8,354 bases of DNA from CAZVCG01 sp964649675 (GCA_964649675.1 CAZYPX010000083.1:1-8354), one strand, 5' to 3'. Shown: positions 1 through 6,334, counted from the stretch's first letter. Notes: generated by a model not told the origin, from the sequence alone. Translations and numbers: made by a program.

Positions 1-273
1 ACCGGCAAGAAAATGGCGGACAAAAAGTTTTTCTATCATACGGGCCATCCGGGAGGGATCAAGGAAAGAACGCCGCGCCAGACCCTTTCGGGCCACTTTC
101 CTGAACGTCTTATCGAAAAGGCCGTCGAGCGCATGATGCCGCGCGGACCCCTTGGCCGCAGGCAGATGGGCTATCTCAAGGTTTATAAGGGGCCGGAGCA
201 TCCGCATGCGGCTCAATCGCCCACCAAGATTGACTTTGCTCAGGCCAATCCGAAGAACAAGAGGGTCAAATAA
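1..273 (+). CDS. rplM: 50S ribosomal protein L13, C-terminal part (5' end outside the window)
   Basis: L13 is an early-assembling protein of the large ribosomal subunit that binds 23S rRNA. The frame is open from the first base, so the 90 visible residues are the C-terminal part of a protein that normally has about 140-155. Recognisable L13 signatures are TGKK at the start, YHTGHPGG, the EKAVERMMPRGPLGR helix region, and LKVYKGPEHPHAAQ near the end. The ATG at 13 is an internal methionine, not the start, because L13 homology continues upstream of it. A lysine/asparagine-rich tail of about a dozen residues follows the conserved part. Only 2 nt separate its stop from rpsI, the usual rplM-rpsI operon order. 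Identity is certain; the promoter and true start are not visible. Confidence 0.97.
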   Translation, partial: TGKKMADKKFFYHTGHPGGIKERTPRQTLSGHFPERLIEKAVERMMPRGPLGRRQMGYLKVYKGPEHPHAAQSPTKIDFAQANPKNKRVK

Positions 274-275
274 TC

Positions 276-830
276 ATGGCAAAGCCTCCCAGCACAACGA
301 ACACGAAAAAGCCGCGCAAAACATCCTTGTCGGGCATCAAGGCGGCTGTGAAAGAAACTAAGGCCGTTCAAGCCGAGGCGCCTGTGGTTTCCGCGCCCCA
401 AGCCGCAAACGAGGCTCCGAAATATGAGCGCAAGGTTGACGGCTATGGCCGCGCTTATGCCACCGGCAAACGCAAAAACGCGGTGGCCCGCGTCTGGATC
501 AAGGCCGGAAACGGCAAGATCACCGTAAATGGGCGCGATGTGAAAACGTATTTTGCGCGCCCCGTTCTGCAGATGATCGTCAAGCAGCCGTTCGATGTGG
601 CCAACCGCGCGAACCAGTTCGACGTGGAGTGCCTTGTTGACGGCGGAGGTTTGTCCGGTCAGGCCGGCGCCGTTAAGCATGGTATTTCCAAGGCCTTGAC
701 GCTGTTCGAGCCAGATTTGCGCAAGCCCTTGAAAGTTGCCAAATTCCTTACGCGCGATCCGCGCGTTGTCGAGCGCAAAAAGTACGGTCGCGCCAAGGCT
801 CGCCGTCGCTTCCAGTACAGCAAGCGTTAA
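276..830 (+). CDS. rpsI: 30S ribosomal protein S9 with long N-terminal extension
   Basis: S9 is a small-subunit protein of the 30S head whose C-terminal tail reaches toward the P-site tRNA. The conserved core runs from about residue 57 to 184: YATGKRKNAVARVW, GNGKITVNGR, ARPVLQM, GGGLSGQAGAVKHGISKAL, TRDPRVVERKKYG, and the universal SKR end. The first ~55 residues are a Lys/Ala/Thr/Pro-rich, probably disordered extension. Alphaproteobacterial S9 proteins commonly carry a shorter extension there (total about 155-160 residues, against 184 here). The ATG at 276 lies 2 nt after the rplM stop, with a GAGGG ribosome-binding-like stretch at about 261-265. No internal ATG offers a better start. It is cotranscribed with rplM and followed directly by a run of ten T. 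Confidence 0.97.
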   Translation: MAKPPSTTNTKKPRKTSLSGIKAAVKETKAVQAEAPVVSAPQAANEAPKYERKVDGYGRAYATGKRKNAVARVWIKAGNGKITVNGRDVKTYFARPVLQMIVKQPFDVANRANQFDVECLVDGGGLSGQAGAVKHGISKALTLFEPDLRKPLKVAKFLTRDPRVVERKKYGRAKARRRFQYSKR

Positions 831-840
831 TTTTTTTTTT
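807..840 (+). terminator. possible intrinsic terminator overlapping the end of rpsI
   Basis: An inverted repeat CGCTT (807-811) / AAGCG (822-826) with a 10-nt loop sits in the last codons of rpsI. It is followed by TTAA and an uninterrupted run of ten T (831-840). The T-run is the strong part. The stem is only 5 bp and is separated from the T-run by 4 nt, so this is a weak or atypical terminator. Its position, between the ribosomal operon and a promoter-like sequence for the next gene, supports a transcription end here. Confidence 0.4.
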
Positions 841-847
841 GCAACAC

Positions 848-876
848 GGGACATGGGGTTTGGGATTTAGTATAAA
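848..876 (+). promoter_or_regulatory. putative sigma70-type promoter for the 916-5519 gene block
   Basis: GGGACA (848-853; four of six matches to TTGACA) lies exactly 17 nt before TATAAA (871-876; five of six matches to TATAAT). Transcription from it would begin near 883 and leave a leader of about 30 nt before the ATG at 916. It lies just downstream of the T-run that ends the ribosomal operon. This is pattern recognition only; no start site is known. Confidence 0.45.
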
Positions 877-915
877 TCCTGAACCTTGTGTCCATTTCTA
901 GCGTTGCAGCTTATC

Positions 916-1422
916 ATGCCCGTACTTCCTTATCGCAACATCCGGCCCAGAATTGATCCATCCGTCTTTATTGCGCCGGACGCGCTCGTCATCGGCGATG
1001 TCGAGATCGGGCCCGAGTCCTCAATTTGGTTCGGTTGCGTTTTACGGGGCGATATGCACGCCATTCGCATTGGAGCGCGGACAAACATTCAGGATGGTTC
1101 CGTCATCCATGTCACGGCGGGAGGCCAAGGCACGCATATCGGCGATGGCGTTACGGTCGGTCACATGGCTCTTTTGCATGATTGTACCGTTGAAAATGGA
1201 GGTTTTGTGGGAATGAAGGCGACGCTTATGGATGGCGCGAAAATGGAAACCAAAGCCGTTTTGGGCGCTGGCGCGTTATTGACGCCTGGTAAAACGGTGC
1301 CGTCGGGGCAATTGTGGGCCGGTAGCCCCGCAAAATTTATGCGCGAAATCACGCCAGCCGAAATGGTGGAGTTCGGCGCTCGTGCGCAAGAATATGTCGA
1401 TCTGTCGCGATCATACCTCTAA
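916..1422 (+). CDS. gamma-carbonic anhydrase-family protein (left-handed beta-helix, YrdA/PaaY type)
   Basis: This 168-residue protein of the hexapeptide-repeat, left-handed beta-helix family (YrdA, PaaY, gamma class carbonic anhydrases) would form a trimer with a metal site between subunits. The family's key residues appear intact: RGD (R44, D46), Q59 in TNIQDG, and three candidate metal ligands H65 (SVIH), H83 and H88 (GHMALLHDC). The C-terminal signature LWAGSPAK precedes the usual short helix. Length is normal. The reading frame can be extended upstream to a TTG at 886, but family homology begins at the ATG at 916 and the TTG would lie almost at the predicted transcription start, so I chose 916. 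It heads the co-directional block. Carbonic anhydrase activity cannot be assumed: many YrdA-type proteins with all ligands show little or none, and some have other substrates or roles. Confidence 0.9.
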   Translation: MPVLPYRNIRPRIDPSVFIAPDALVIGDVEIGPESSIWFGCVLRGDMHAIRIGARTNIQDGSVIHVTAGGQGTHIGDGVTVGHMALLHDCTVENGGFVGMKATLMDGAKMETKAVLGAGALLTPGKTVPSGQLWAGSPAKFMREITPAEMVEFGARAQEYVDLSRSYL

Positions 1423-1435
1423 CTAGCTGTTTTAT

Positions 1436-2392
1436 ATGAAAAACAAAGAGGGTTTTGCTTTTCGCTACAAAAGCGGGTATGGGACACTCCCTATGACGGA
1501 ACCTTTATCGGGTCTCTGCGGTATTGGGCGGGAACGACGCCCCTTAAGTTTTTCCGTTGGGACACCGCCGCTCTTTTTGCCGAATAAACCCTCTCCTTCA
1601 CGCTTCGTGAGGATAAGCCTTGTCGCGGCCCTTTTTATGATCGGTTTGGCGGCGGGTTTGTGCGTTTTGGTATCGAAAAATGCAGGGCTGAAAGCGGCTG
1701 AACTGAAGACGTCTCGCGAGGTTGGGGTTGCGGCGCCTTTTCGCGTTGCCGAGACAACGGGCAAAAAGCGCTCTCTCCGAGGTAAAAACGTCAACAACGA
1801 GCCGTCCGGCATCGCTTTGTCGGAAGACAGCAAAGTTACGACAAACGCCGATGATCAGCCGCCCGCTCGTTCTATTCAGGAAAAAGAAAAAACGACCGCC
1901 GCGCCCTCGAGAGTTGTCAAGACGCCCGCGAAGCACGTTAAAATCGAGGAAACAGCAGGTCAGGGAAGTGCGGGAGAAACAAAGCGGAGCAAAAACGAAG
2001 AATCTCTTGAGCTAAGCGCCGATCCCAAACAAAGCCCTGACAATCAGGTTGGTTGGGATAGTCGGCTTGCTTTCCTTGAGCGGTTGCCTGCGGATGAAGC
2101 CGAGGAGCAAATCAAAAAAATTATCGAACAGAACCCGCGTGAAGGGGCTCCGTATGCCGCATTAGCGCGTACCTATATGCGAACGGGAGATAATCAGGCC
2201 GCCATGGCTTCGTTGCAACGCGCTATGGACGTTGAACCGTCAAATAACGGTTATCGCCTCAGCGCGGCCGTGCTTTATGACCGCGCGGGTCGAGACGCGG
2301 AGGCCTTGAGTCTGTATCGCCAATTGCCCAAACCTTTGCCGCCTGCTGCCCAAAAAAGGCTGGACTATCTAGCGGAAAACAGCGCGCCTTAA
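1436..2392 (+). CDS. single-pass membrane protein with C-terminal TPR repeats, function unknown
   Basis: I do not recognise a named family for this 318-residue protein. Residues 1-58 are a basic, proline-containing N-terminal part. Residues 59-80 form one hydrophobic helix (ISLVAALFMIGLAAGLCVLV), preceded by SRFVR, which suggests the N terminus stays in the cytoplasm. Residues 81-205 are a long Lys/Glu/Thr/Ser-rich, low-complexity linker. Residues about 206-300 are helical, with one clear tetratricopeptide repeat (237-270: AYAALAR-type helix, TGDNQAAMASLQRAM, DVEPSN) and a second less regular one. TPRs usually mediate protein-protein contacts; here they would lie in the periplasm. A second in-frame ATG at 1493 would shorten the N terminus by 19 residues; neither start has a strong ribosome-binding site. 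It begins 13 nt after the carbonic-anhydrase-like gene, implying cotranscription. Confidence 0.8.
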   Translation: MKNKEGFAFRYKSGYGTLPMTEPLSGLCGIGRERRPLSFSVGTPPLFLPNKPSPSRFVRISLVAALFMIGLAAGLCVLVSKNAGLKAAELKTSREVGVAAPFRVAETTGKKRSLRGKNVNNEPSGIALSEDSKVTTNADDQPPARSIQEKEKTTAAPSRVVKTPAKHVKIEETAGQGSAGETKRSKNEESLELSADPKQSPDNQVGWDSRLAFLERLPADEAEEQIKKIIEQNPREGAPYAALARTYMRTGDNQAAMASLQRAMDVEPSNNGYRLSAAVLYDRAGRDAEALSLYRQLPKPLPPAAQKRLDYLAENSAP

Positions 2393-2432
2393 GTGTTTTT
2401 CATCTTTGGCCGGCGATGATATAAGTTTGCCG

Positions 2433-3137
2433 ATGCTTGTTTGTGATTTCATTAGCCCCAAAGCCGTTCTTGGCCGCATGCTGTTTGAGCACATGCAAGG
2501 TATGAGCGTTTCTGCAGAAAGGCCGGAAAGTCTTGTGGCAAGCGTTTCGCTTGCGCAAGCCCGAGAGTTATGGCGTGAACGCCAGCCCCATTTAGTCCTT
2601 ATTGACGATTCCGCGCTTGAGGGCTTGCCGGCGGATTTTATGGTTCATGTTAAAAAAGAATTTCCCGATGCCCTTTTTTTCGTTTTAGCTTGCGCGGACA
2701 AGGACTTTGGCTGCGCTTTTTTCACCGAGGTTTTCGTCAAGCCCGTGCGTTTAAGCCATCTTGCGGCACGGTTGGTTTTTTTCGGCAGAATGGCCGCCGT
2801 TCAGGCACGCGAAGCGGGCATGGACATCGGTTCTTGGGTTTTTGTTCCTGCCGAGAGGTTGTTGCGCTGTCCGGCGACGCAAGGCGCGATCAGGCTTACG
2901 GGCATGGAGGCAGGGCTTCTTGAGTTCTTAAGCCGCGCGGATAAGGCTGTAGATCGCGCTGAAATATTGGCCAACGTTTGGCGCTATGAGGAAGGCGTGG
3001 ACACCCATACGCTTGAAACGCATATCTATCGTCTGCGGCGCAAGCTTGGCCCTATAGCCGCCGCAAAAAAACTCGGCGATCCGTTTCTGGTGGAGGGCGG
3101 CGGCTATCGTTTGAATCCGACATGGTTGCAGCCATGA
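2433..3137 (+). CDS. OmpR/PhoB-type transcriptional regulator with partly degenerate receiver domain
   Basis: This 234-residue protein has the response-regulator layout. Residues 1-115 resemble a receiver: LVCDF at the first strand (D5), LVLIDD at the third (D58 in the phospho-acceptor position) and FVKP at the fifth (K103, P104). The usual acidic pair after strand 1 is reduced to one aspartate, and the Thr/Ser of strand 4 appears as Ala (VLACADKD), so phosphorylation is doubtful. Residues about 133-228 are a convincing DNA-binding winged helix: LTGMEAGLLEFL, RAEILANVW, the recognition region THTLETHIYRLRRKL, and the wing GGGYRL. No histidine kinase is adjacent. A TTG at 2406 would add 9 residues; I prefer the ATG at 2433 because the receiver's first strand starts there. 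Its stop overlaps the next gene's start as ATGA. DNA targets are unknown. Confidence 0.85.
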   Translation: MLVCDFISPKAVLGRMLFEHMQGMSVSAERPESLVASVSLAQARELWRERQPHLVLIDDSALEGLPADFMVHVKKEFPDALFFVLACADKDFGCAFFTEVFVKPVRLSHLAARLVFFGRMAAVQAREAGMDIGSWVFVPAERLLRCPATQGAIRLTGMEAGLLEFLSRADKAVDRAEILANVWRYEEGVDTHTLETHIYRLRRKLGPIAAAKKLGDPFLVEGGGYRLNPTWLQP

Positions 3138-3718
3138 AACGTCTTAAAGTCCCCTTAGTTTTTGTCGTGATCTTTATATTGGCCGCCTGTTCCGGCGGCG
3201 CGCCTGCAGGGAAGCTTGTCAAACAATATGGTGGCGCGAAAACGCGTCCCGACAACGTCGCGGAGCGCTCGATCATACTTGTGCATAAAAGAAGTGGTGA
3301 ACGCCTGGGCGGAACATACTACAAAAACGGCCGGTACGATTCGCGCAAAATGGCCGCCATCAATCGCATTTTTCGGGACCGCAGAAACGGCAAGATCGGT
3401 AACATCGATCCCGAGTTAATCGATTTTCTTGTGGACATTCGCTCTCGCCTTATGTTGCCGCCGTCCGTCGAATTCGAGGTTTTATCGGGATACCGCAGTC
3501 CCGAAACAAACGCCGCTTTGGCTTCGGCCAGCAACCAGGTGGCGCGCGAGAGCCTGCATATGCATGGTTGGGCCGTGGATTTCCGTGTGGAAGGCGTGGA
3601 TGGCAGAGCCATAGCCGAGGTTGCCAAGACTATGCAGCGAGGAGGGGTTTCCTATTATCCCAGCAGCAATCATGTGCATGTGGATTTAGGCAACATACGG
3701 ACGTGGCCGACAAAATAA
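3134..3718 (+). CDS. lipoprotein with M15/DUF882 (MepK/YcbK-like) zinc peptidase domain
   Basis: The 194-residue product starts with a lipoprotein signal: MKR, a hydrophobic stretch, then LAAC with Cys19 as the lipidated residue. The C-terminal half (about 92-190) matches the DUF882/peptidase M15 fold. It shows SGYRSPETN (118-126), the SxHxxGxAxD metal motif as SLHMHGWAVD (H142, D149) and HVHVD (H180, H182). These supply the expected zinc ligands. E. coli MepK of this family is a murein endopeptidase cutting crosslinked peptides, so a role in peptidoglycan remodelling is likely; the exact bond is inference. The ATG at 3134 overlaps the preceding regulator's stop (ATGA) and is favoured over the ATG at 3122, which only adds four residues before the basic n-region. 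Residues 20-90 between the lipid anchor and the domain are unassigned. Confidence 0.88.
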   Translation: MKRLKVPLVFVVIFILAACSGGAPAGKLVKQYGGAKTRPDNVAERSIILVHKRSGERLGGTYYKNGRYDSRKMAAINRIFRDRRNGKIGNIDPELIDFLVDIRSRLMLPPSVEFEVLSGYRSPETNAALASASNQVARESLHMHGWAVDFRVEGVDGRAIAEVAKTMQRGGVSYYPSSNHVHVDLGNIRTWPTK

Positions 3719-3770
3719 GGCCGTCAAAGGCTTAAGAGTTCGGTAAGATTTCCTGCGTATCTTGCAGAGC

Positions 3771-4319
3771 ATGTCACTGGGACCTGAGGACATACTGAAT
3801 TTCTGGTTTATGGAAACGCCATCGTCGCAATGGTTTAAGCCTGATGCGGCGTTTGACGAGACCATACGCTCCCGTTTTCTCGACGTTTACGAAACGGCAG
3901 TGCGAGGGGAGTTTCGCGCATGGGAAGACACGCCGGAGGGCATGCTGGCCCTTTTGCTTCTTTTGAGCGTTTTTCCGCGACGCATGTTCCGTGGCACGGC
4001 CCGGGCGTATGCGATGGACGCCCGAGCGCTTGATTTGGCGCGTGCGGGAATCGTTAAACACTTCGATGACCGCATCGACCGGCAGTTTAAGCTTTTTTTC
4101 TATTTGCCGTTCAGCTTTACGGAAAACGCCGGCGAACAACGACTTGCCGTATATTACATTCGCGAACGGACGAAAGAGATTTTCTGGATTGATGAGGCCG
4201 AAGAACGCCAAAAAATCATACAATGCTTCGGGCGCTTTCCTCATCGCAACGCCGCGCTCGGACGCTCCACCACGACGGAGGAAGCCGAATACATGAAGCA
4301 GGCGAAGGAGGAGGTATAG
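3771..4319 (+). CDS. DUF924 family protein
   Basis: The 182-residue protein matches DUF924 (PF06041), an all-helical TPR-like family of unknown function found widely in proteobacteria and some eukaryotes. Visible signatures in order are EDILNFWF (6-13), QWFKPDAAFDETIRSRF (20-36), WEDTPEGMLALLLLL (51-65), FPRRMFRGTARAYAMD (68-83), FFYLPFSFTEN (109-119), and HRNAALGRSTTTEE near the end. The family usually has Asp-Gln just before FPR and Asn after it; here those places are S66-V67 and R71. Length is normal. The ATG at 3771 is preferred to the TTG at 3762 because homology starts at once after it. It lies 52 nt after the peptidase gene, the largest gap in the block, with no clear terminator. Its last codons carry the ribosome-binding site of yraN. 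Confidence 0.9.
   Translation: MSLGPEDILNFWFMETPSSQWFKPDAAFDETIRSRFLDVYETAVRGEFRAWEDTPEGMLALLLLLSVFPRRMFRGTARAYAMDARALDLARAGIVKHFDDRIDRQFKLFFYLPFSFTENAGEQRLAVYYIRERTKEIFWIDEAEERQKIIQCFGRFPHRNAALGRSTTTEEAEYMKQAKEEV
4305..4315 (+). promoter_or_regulatory. strong Shine-Dalgarno site for the TTG-started yraN
   Basis: An extended purine tract (AAGGAGGAGGT) sits inside the last codons of the DUF924 gene. GGAGGT ends 6 nt before the TTG at 4322, a near-ideal spacing. It decides the yraN start, because no ATG or GTG is available in frame nearby. Confidence 0.8.
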
Positions 4320-4321
4320 TC

Positions 4322-4687
4322 TTGCGCGTTCGGCCTACGGCTTACGGAAAAGGCTTGTGGGCCGAGGCGTTATGCCGTCTTTCGCTGCGCCTGCGCGGCC
4401 ATAGGATCGTAGCGTCGCGCTATCGATCCAGACTGGGAGAGATCGACATTATCGCGACGCGGGGCAAAATCCTTCTTTTTATCGAGGTCAAGGCGCGCCG
4501 CACACTCGTGCAAGGAAGCGAGGCCATAACACAGCGCCAGCAGGCGCGCCTCGAACGCGCGGCGGCGGCATTTCTTTCCCGTCATTCGCGTTACGCCGCT
4601 TACGCCCGCAGGTTTGACGCCATGCTTGTCGTTCCATGGCGATGGCCAGTGCATATTTCCGGTGCATGGGAGCCGTTAAGGCATTAG
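4322..4687 (+). CDS. yraN: YraN family (UPF0102) nuclease-fold protein, TTG start
   Basis: The 121-residue product fits the UPF0102/YraN family, small proteins with a restriction-endonuclease-like fold whose cellular role is not settled. Key positions are AYGKGLWAEAL (E15), the GEIDII motif (E40, D42) and LLFIEVKAR (E55, K57), which together match the PD-(D/E)xK-type acidic cluster. QQARLERAAAAFL and RFDAMLV follow as in the family. The only credible start is TTG at 4322, two nt past the DUF924 stop, supported by the AAGGAGGAGG tract. The frame stays open upstream to a distant ATG at 4223, but that segment is antisense-free overlap with DUF924 and shows no YraN homology. In many proteobacteria yraN lies beside rsmI or a lipoprotein gene; here it sits between DUF924 and a SirB1-type gene. 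Confidence 0.9.
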   Translation: MRVRPTAYGKGLWAEALCRLSLRLRGHRIVASRYRSRLGEIDIIATRGKILLFIEVKARRTLVQGSEAITQRQQARLERAAAAFLSRHSRYAAYARRFDAMLVVPWRWPVHISGAWEPLRH

Positions 4688-4688
4688 T

Positions 4689-5519
4689 ATGCGAAACATG
4701 TCGACTCAGACAGAAGCCATAAGCATTTTGCGTCGTGTGGGCGGACAGCCCGACGATCGCTTCGATCTGGCGGAAGCGGCGATTGCGTTGGCCTCGCTCG
4801 AGCTTCCCGACAGGCGCGTCGATTCTTACCGGCGTCATCTTGACGAATTGGTGGAGGGCGTGCGGGCAGAAGGTTCGGCGGTCAAGCTTGATGACCGGCT
4901 GCGTTTTTTGCGCCGCGTTCTTGTCGTAAAACACAAATACCGAGGCGAAGACTCCGGCGATTTGCGAAATGTGAACTTGATGCATGTCGTTGATCGCCGT
5001 TTGGGGAGTGGCATCGCTCTTGGGATTCTTTATCTCCATGTGGCCGAAGCACTGGGATGGCCGATGGCGCCGCTTGCTTTTCCGGGAAGCTTTTTGCTCA
5101 GAATCTCCGGGCAGGATGGCCGGGCCGTTCTGGATCCCTTTCGCTCGGGAAAGACGTGTCGGCCGGAGGAGTTGAGGGCTCTCGTGCAATCTTGCGGATT
5201 CGACGCCATTGATCGTTTGACGGACTGTTACGTGCCGCTTTCCAAGCGCGACGTTCTTCTCAAGCTATTGCAAAACATAAAACGCCGCCAGCTGGGGATG
5301 GATATGGCCGAGGCGGCCGTGAATACGCTTCAGAGCATGATCCTCATTGCGCCGCGCCGCCACGATTTGTGGCGTGAACTCGGGTATATGCAAGCCGAAC
5401 GCGGCAATTTGCGCTCGGCGATTACGGCGCTTGAAATCGTATGCGATCTTTCAGGGGAAGCTTCCCACGTGCAGCAAGCCGAACTGATGGTTGGCCAGTT
5501 GCGCCGGCAATTAAATTAA
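4689..5519 (+). CDS. SirB1-type transglutaminase-like/TPR protein, probably catalytically inactive
   Basis: This 276-residue protein matches the SirB1 (transglutaminase-like, N-terminal) plus TPR architecture. The N-terminal helical region contains LAEAAIALASLELP (27-40). The central transglutaminase-like core shows NVNLMHVVDRRLGSGIALGILYLHVAEALGWP (94-125), FPGSFLLRI (131-139) and AVLDPFRSG (146-154). TPR-like helices occupy about 205-276. From family memory the core usually reads G-x-P-[IV]-S-L and PGHFL; here Pro and Ser are G108 and A110 and the His is S134. No cysteine sits at the helix start where a true transglutaminase nucleophile would be, so I read it as a non-enzymatic, binding-type member. 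It starts 1 nt after the yraN stop; ATG at 4698 is an alternative. Its stop overlaps the stop of the convergent phosphoesterase gene. Cellular role is unknown. Confidence 0.87.
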   Translation: MRNMSTQTEAISILRRVGGQPDDRFDLAEAAIALASLELPDRRVDSYRRHLDELVEGVRAEGSAVKLDDRLRFLRRVLVVKHKYRGEDSGDLRNVNLMHVVDRRLGSGIALGILYLHVAEALGWPMAPLAFPGSFLLRISGQDGRAVLDPFRSGKTCRPEELRALVQSCGFDAIDRLTDCYVPLSKRDVLLKLLQNIKRRQLGMDMAEAAVNTLQSMILIAPRRHDLWRELGYMQAERGNLRSAITALEIVCDLSGEASHVQQAELMVGQLRRQLN

Positions 5520-6331
5520 TCCGGCAAAATTTCGCGAAGCGCTCCGCCGACCTGAATCCTTTGTAGGCTTCGCGCAAGGCCTGTGGAGTCATCCGTGACG
5601 AGGAACGTGCCGCAAAGCGTGGCCTCGCCTTCGGCGGGCGCAAAACGCTCGCCCGGCACGTTGCGGATGAACCGCCAGACAGCCAGATCCTTTTTCACGC
5701 CGATGACGCTATCATAATCGCCGCACATGCCGGCGTCTGTCTGATAGGCCGTGCCTTTGGGCAGAATATGCTCATCGGCGGTTGGAATATGCGTGTGCGT
5801 GCCTATGACTGCGGAAACACGGCCGTCGAAATAATGCGCGAACGCCATTTTTTCGGAGGTTGCTTCGCCGTGAAAATCGATGACGATAGCATGGGCTGTC
5901 TGGCCGAGCCGGTATAGGGAAACGAGCCTTTCGGTGACGGCAAAAGGATCGTCCACCATGTGCGCCATGAAAAGGCGCGCAAGAACGCTGACGATGAGAA
6001 TTTTGCGGCCATCGGGAAGAGCGTGGAGATAGCTTCCATGGCCGGGCGTGCCTTCAACGAAATTAAGCGGGCGCAAAAGCCTTGGGTCGCTGTCAATGGC
6101 TCCGACAATCTCTTTCTGCGCCCAAACATGGTTGCCGGTTGTCAGGCACGTTGCTCCCATGGCGTAAAATTCCTGAGCCAGCTTGTCGGTCACTCCAAGG
6201 CCGGACGCGGCGTTTTCGGCGTTCAAGACGATGACATCCGGACTCAGCCGTTCTTTCAAAGCGGGAAGATGTTTTTTTATTCCGTCGCGGCCGCTTCTCC
6301 CCACGATGTCGCCGAAAAACAAGATGCGCAT
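5516..6331 (-). CDS. YmdB/TIGR00282 family metallophosphoesterase
   Basis: The 271-residue product matches the TIGR00282 family, of which Bacillus subtilis YmdB is a phosphodiesterase acting on 2',3'-cyclic nucleotides and affecting RNA levels and biofilm decisions. All expected dinuclear metal-site residues are visible: FFGDIVGR (D8), NAENAASG (E39, N40), TTGNHVW (N67, H68), DFHGEATSEK (H154) and GTHTHIPTAD (H179, H181). The substrate in this organism is inference. It starts 3 nt after the pyruvate kinase stop. A GAAGG ribosome-binding site (complement of about 6340-6344) overlaps the end of pyk, so the two are very probably cotranscribed. Its stop overlaps that of the SirB1-type gene, convergent. 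Length is normal for the family. Confidence 0.93.
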   Translation of the reverse strand: MRILFFGDIVGRSGRDGIKKHLPALKERLSPDVIVLNAENAASGLGVTDKLAQEFYAMGATCLTTGNHVWAQKEIVGAIDSDPRLLRPLNFVEGTPGHGSYLHALPDGRKILIVSVLARLFMAHMVDDPFAVTERLVSLYRLGQTAHAIVIDFHGEATSEKMAFAHYFDGRVSAVIGTHTHIPTADEHILPKGTAYQTDAGMCGDYDSVIGVKKDLAVWRFIRNVPGERFAPAEGEATLCGTFLVTDDSTGLARSLQRIQVGGALREILPD

Positions 6332-6334
6332 AGG

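Noticed and set aside
240..854. 204-codon open frame antisense to rpsI
   Set aside because: It mirrors a certain ribosomal protein gene, has no recognisable motif, and is explained by codon bias of the sense strand.
886..915. TTG-started N-terminal extension of the carbonic-anhydrase-like protein
   Set aside because: The extra ten residues have no family counterpart, and the TTG would be almost at the predicted transcription start; the ATG at 916 fits the family.
3717..3735. Hairpin-like AGGCC / GGCTT after the peptidase gene as a terminator
   Set aside because: The stem has only 5 bp including a G-T pair and no T-run follows, so I do not call it a terminator; the 52-nt gap shows nothing else clear.
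4488..5189. 233-codon open frame antisense to yraN and the SirB1-type gene
   Set aside because: It spans two convincing sense genes and their junction, lacks any recognisable domain, and has no sensible promoter or ribosome-binding site.
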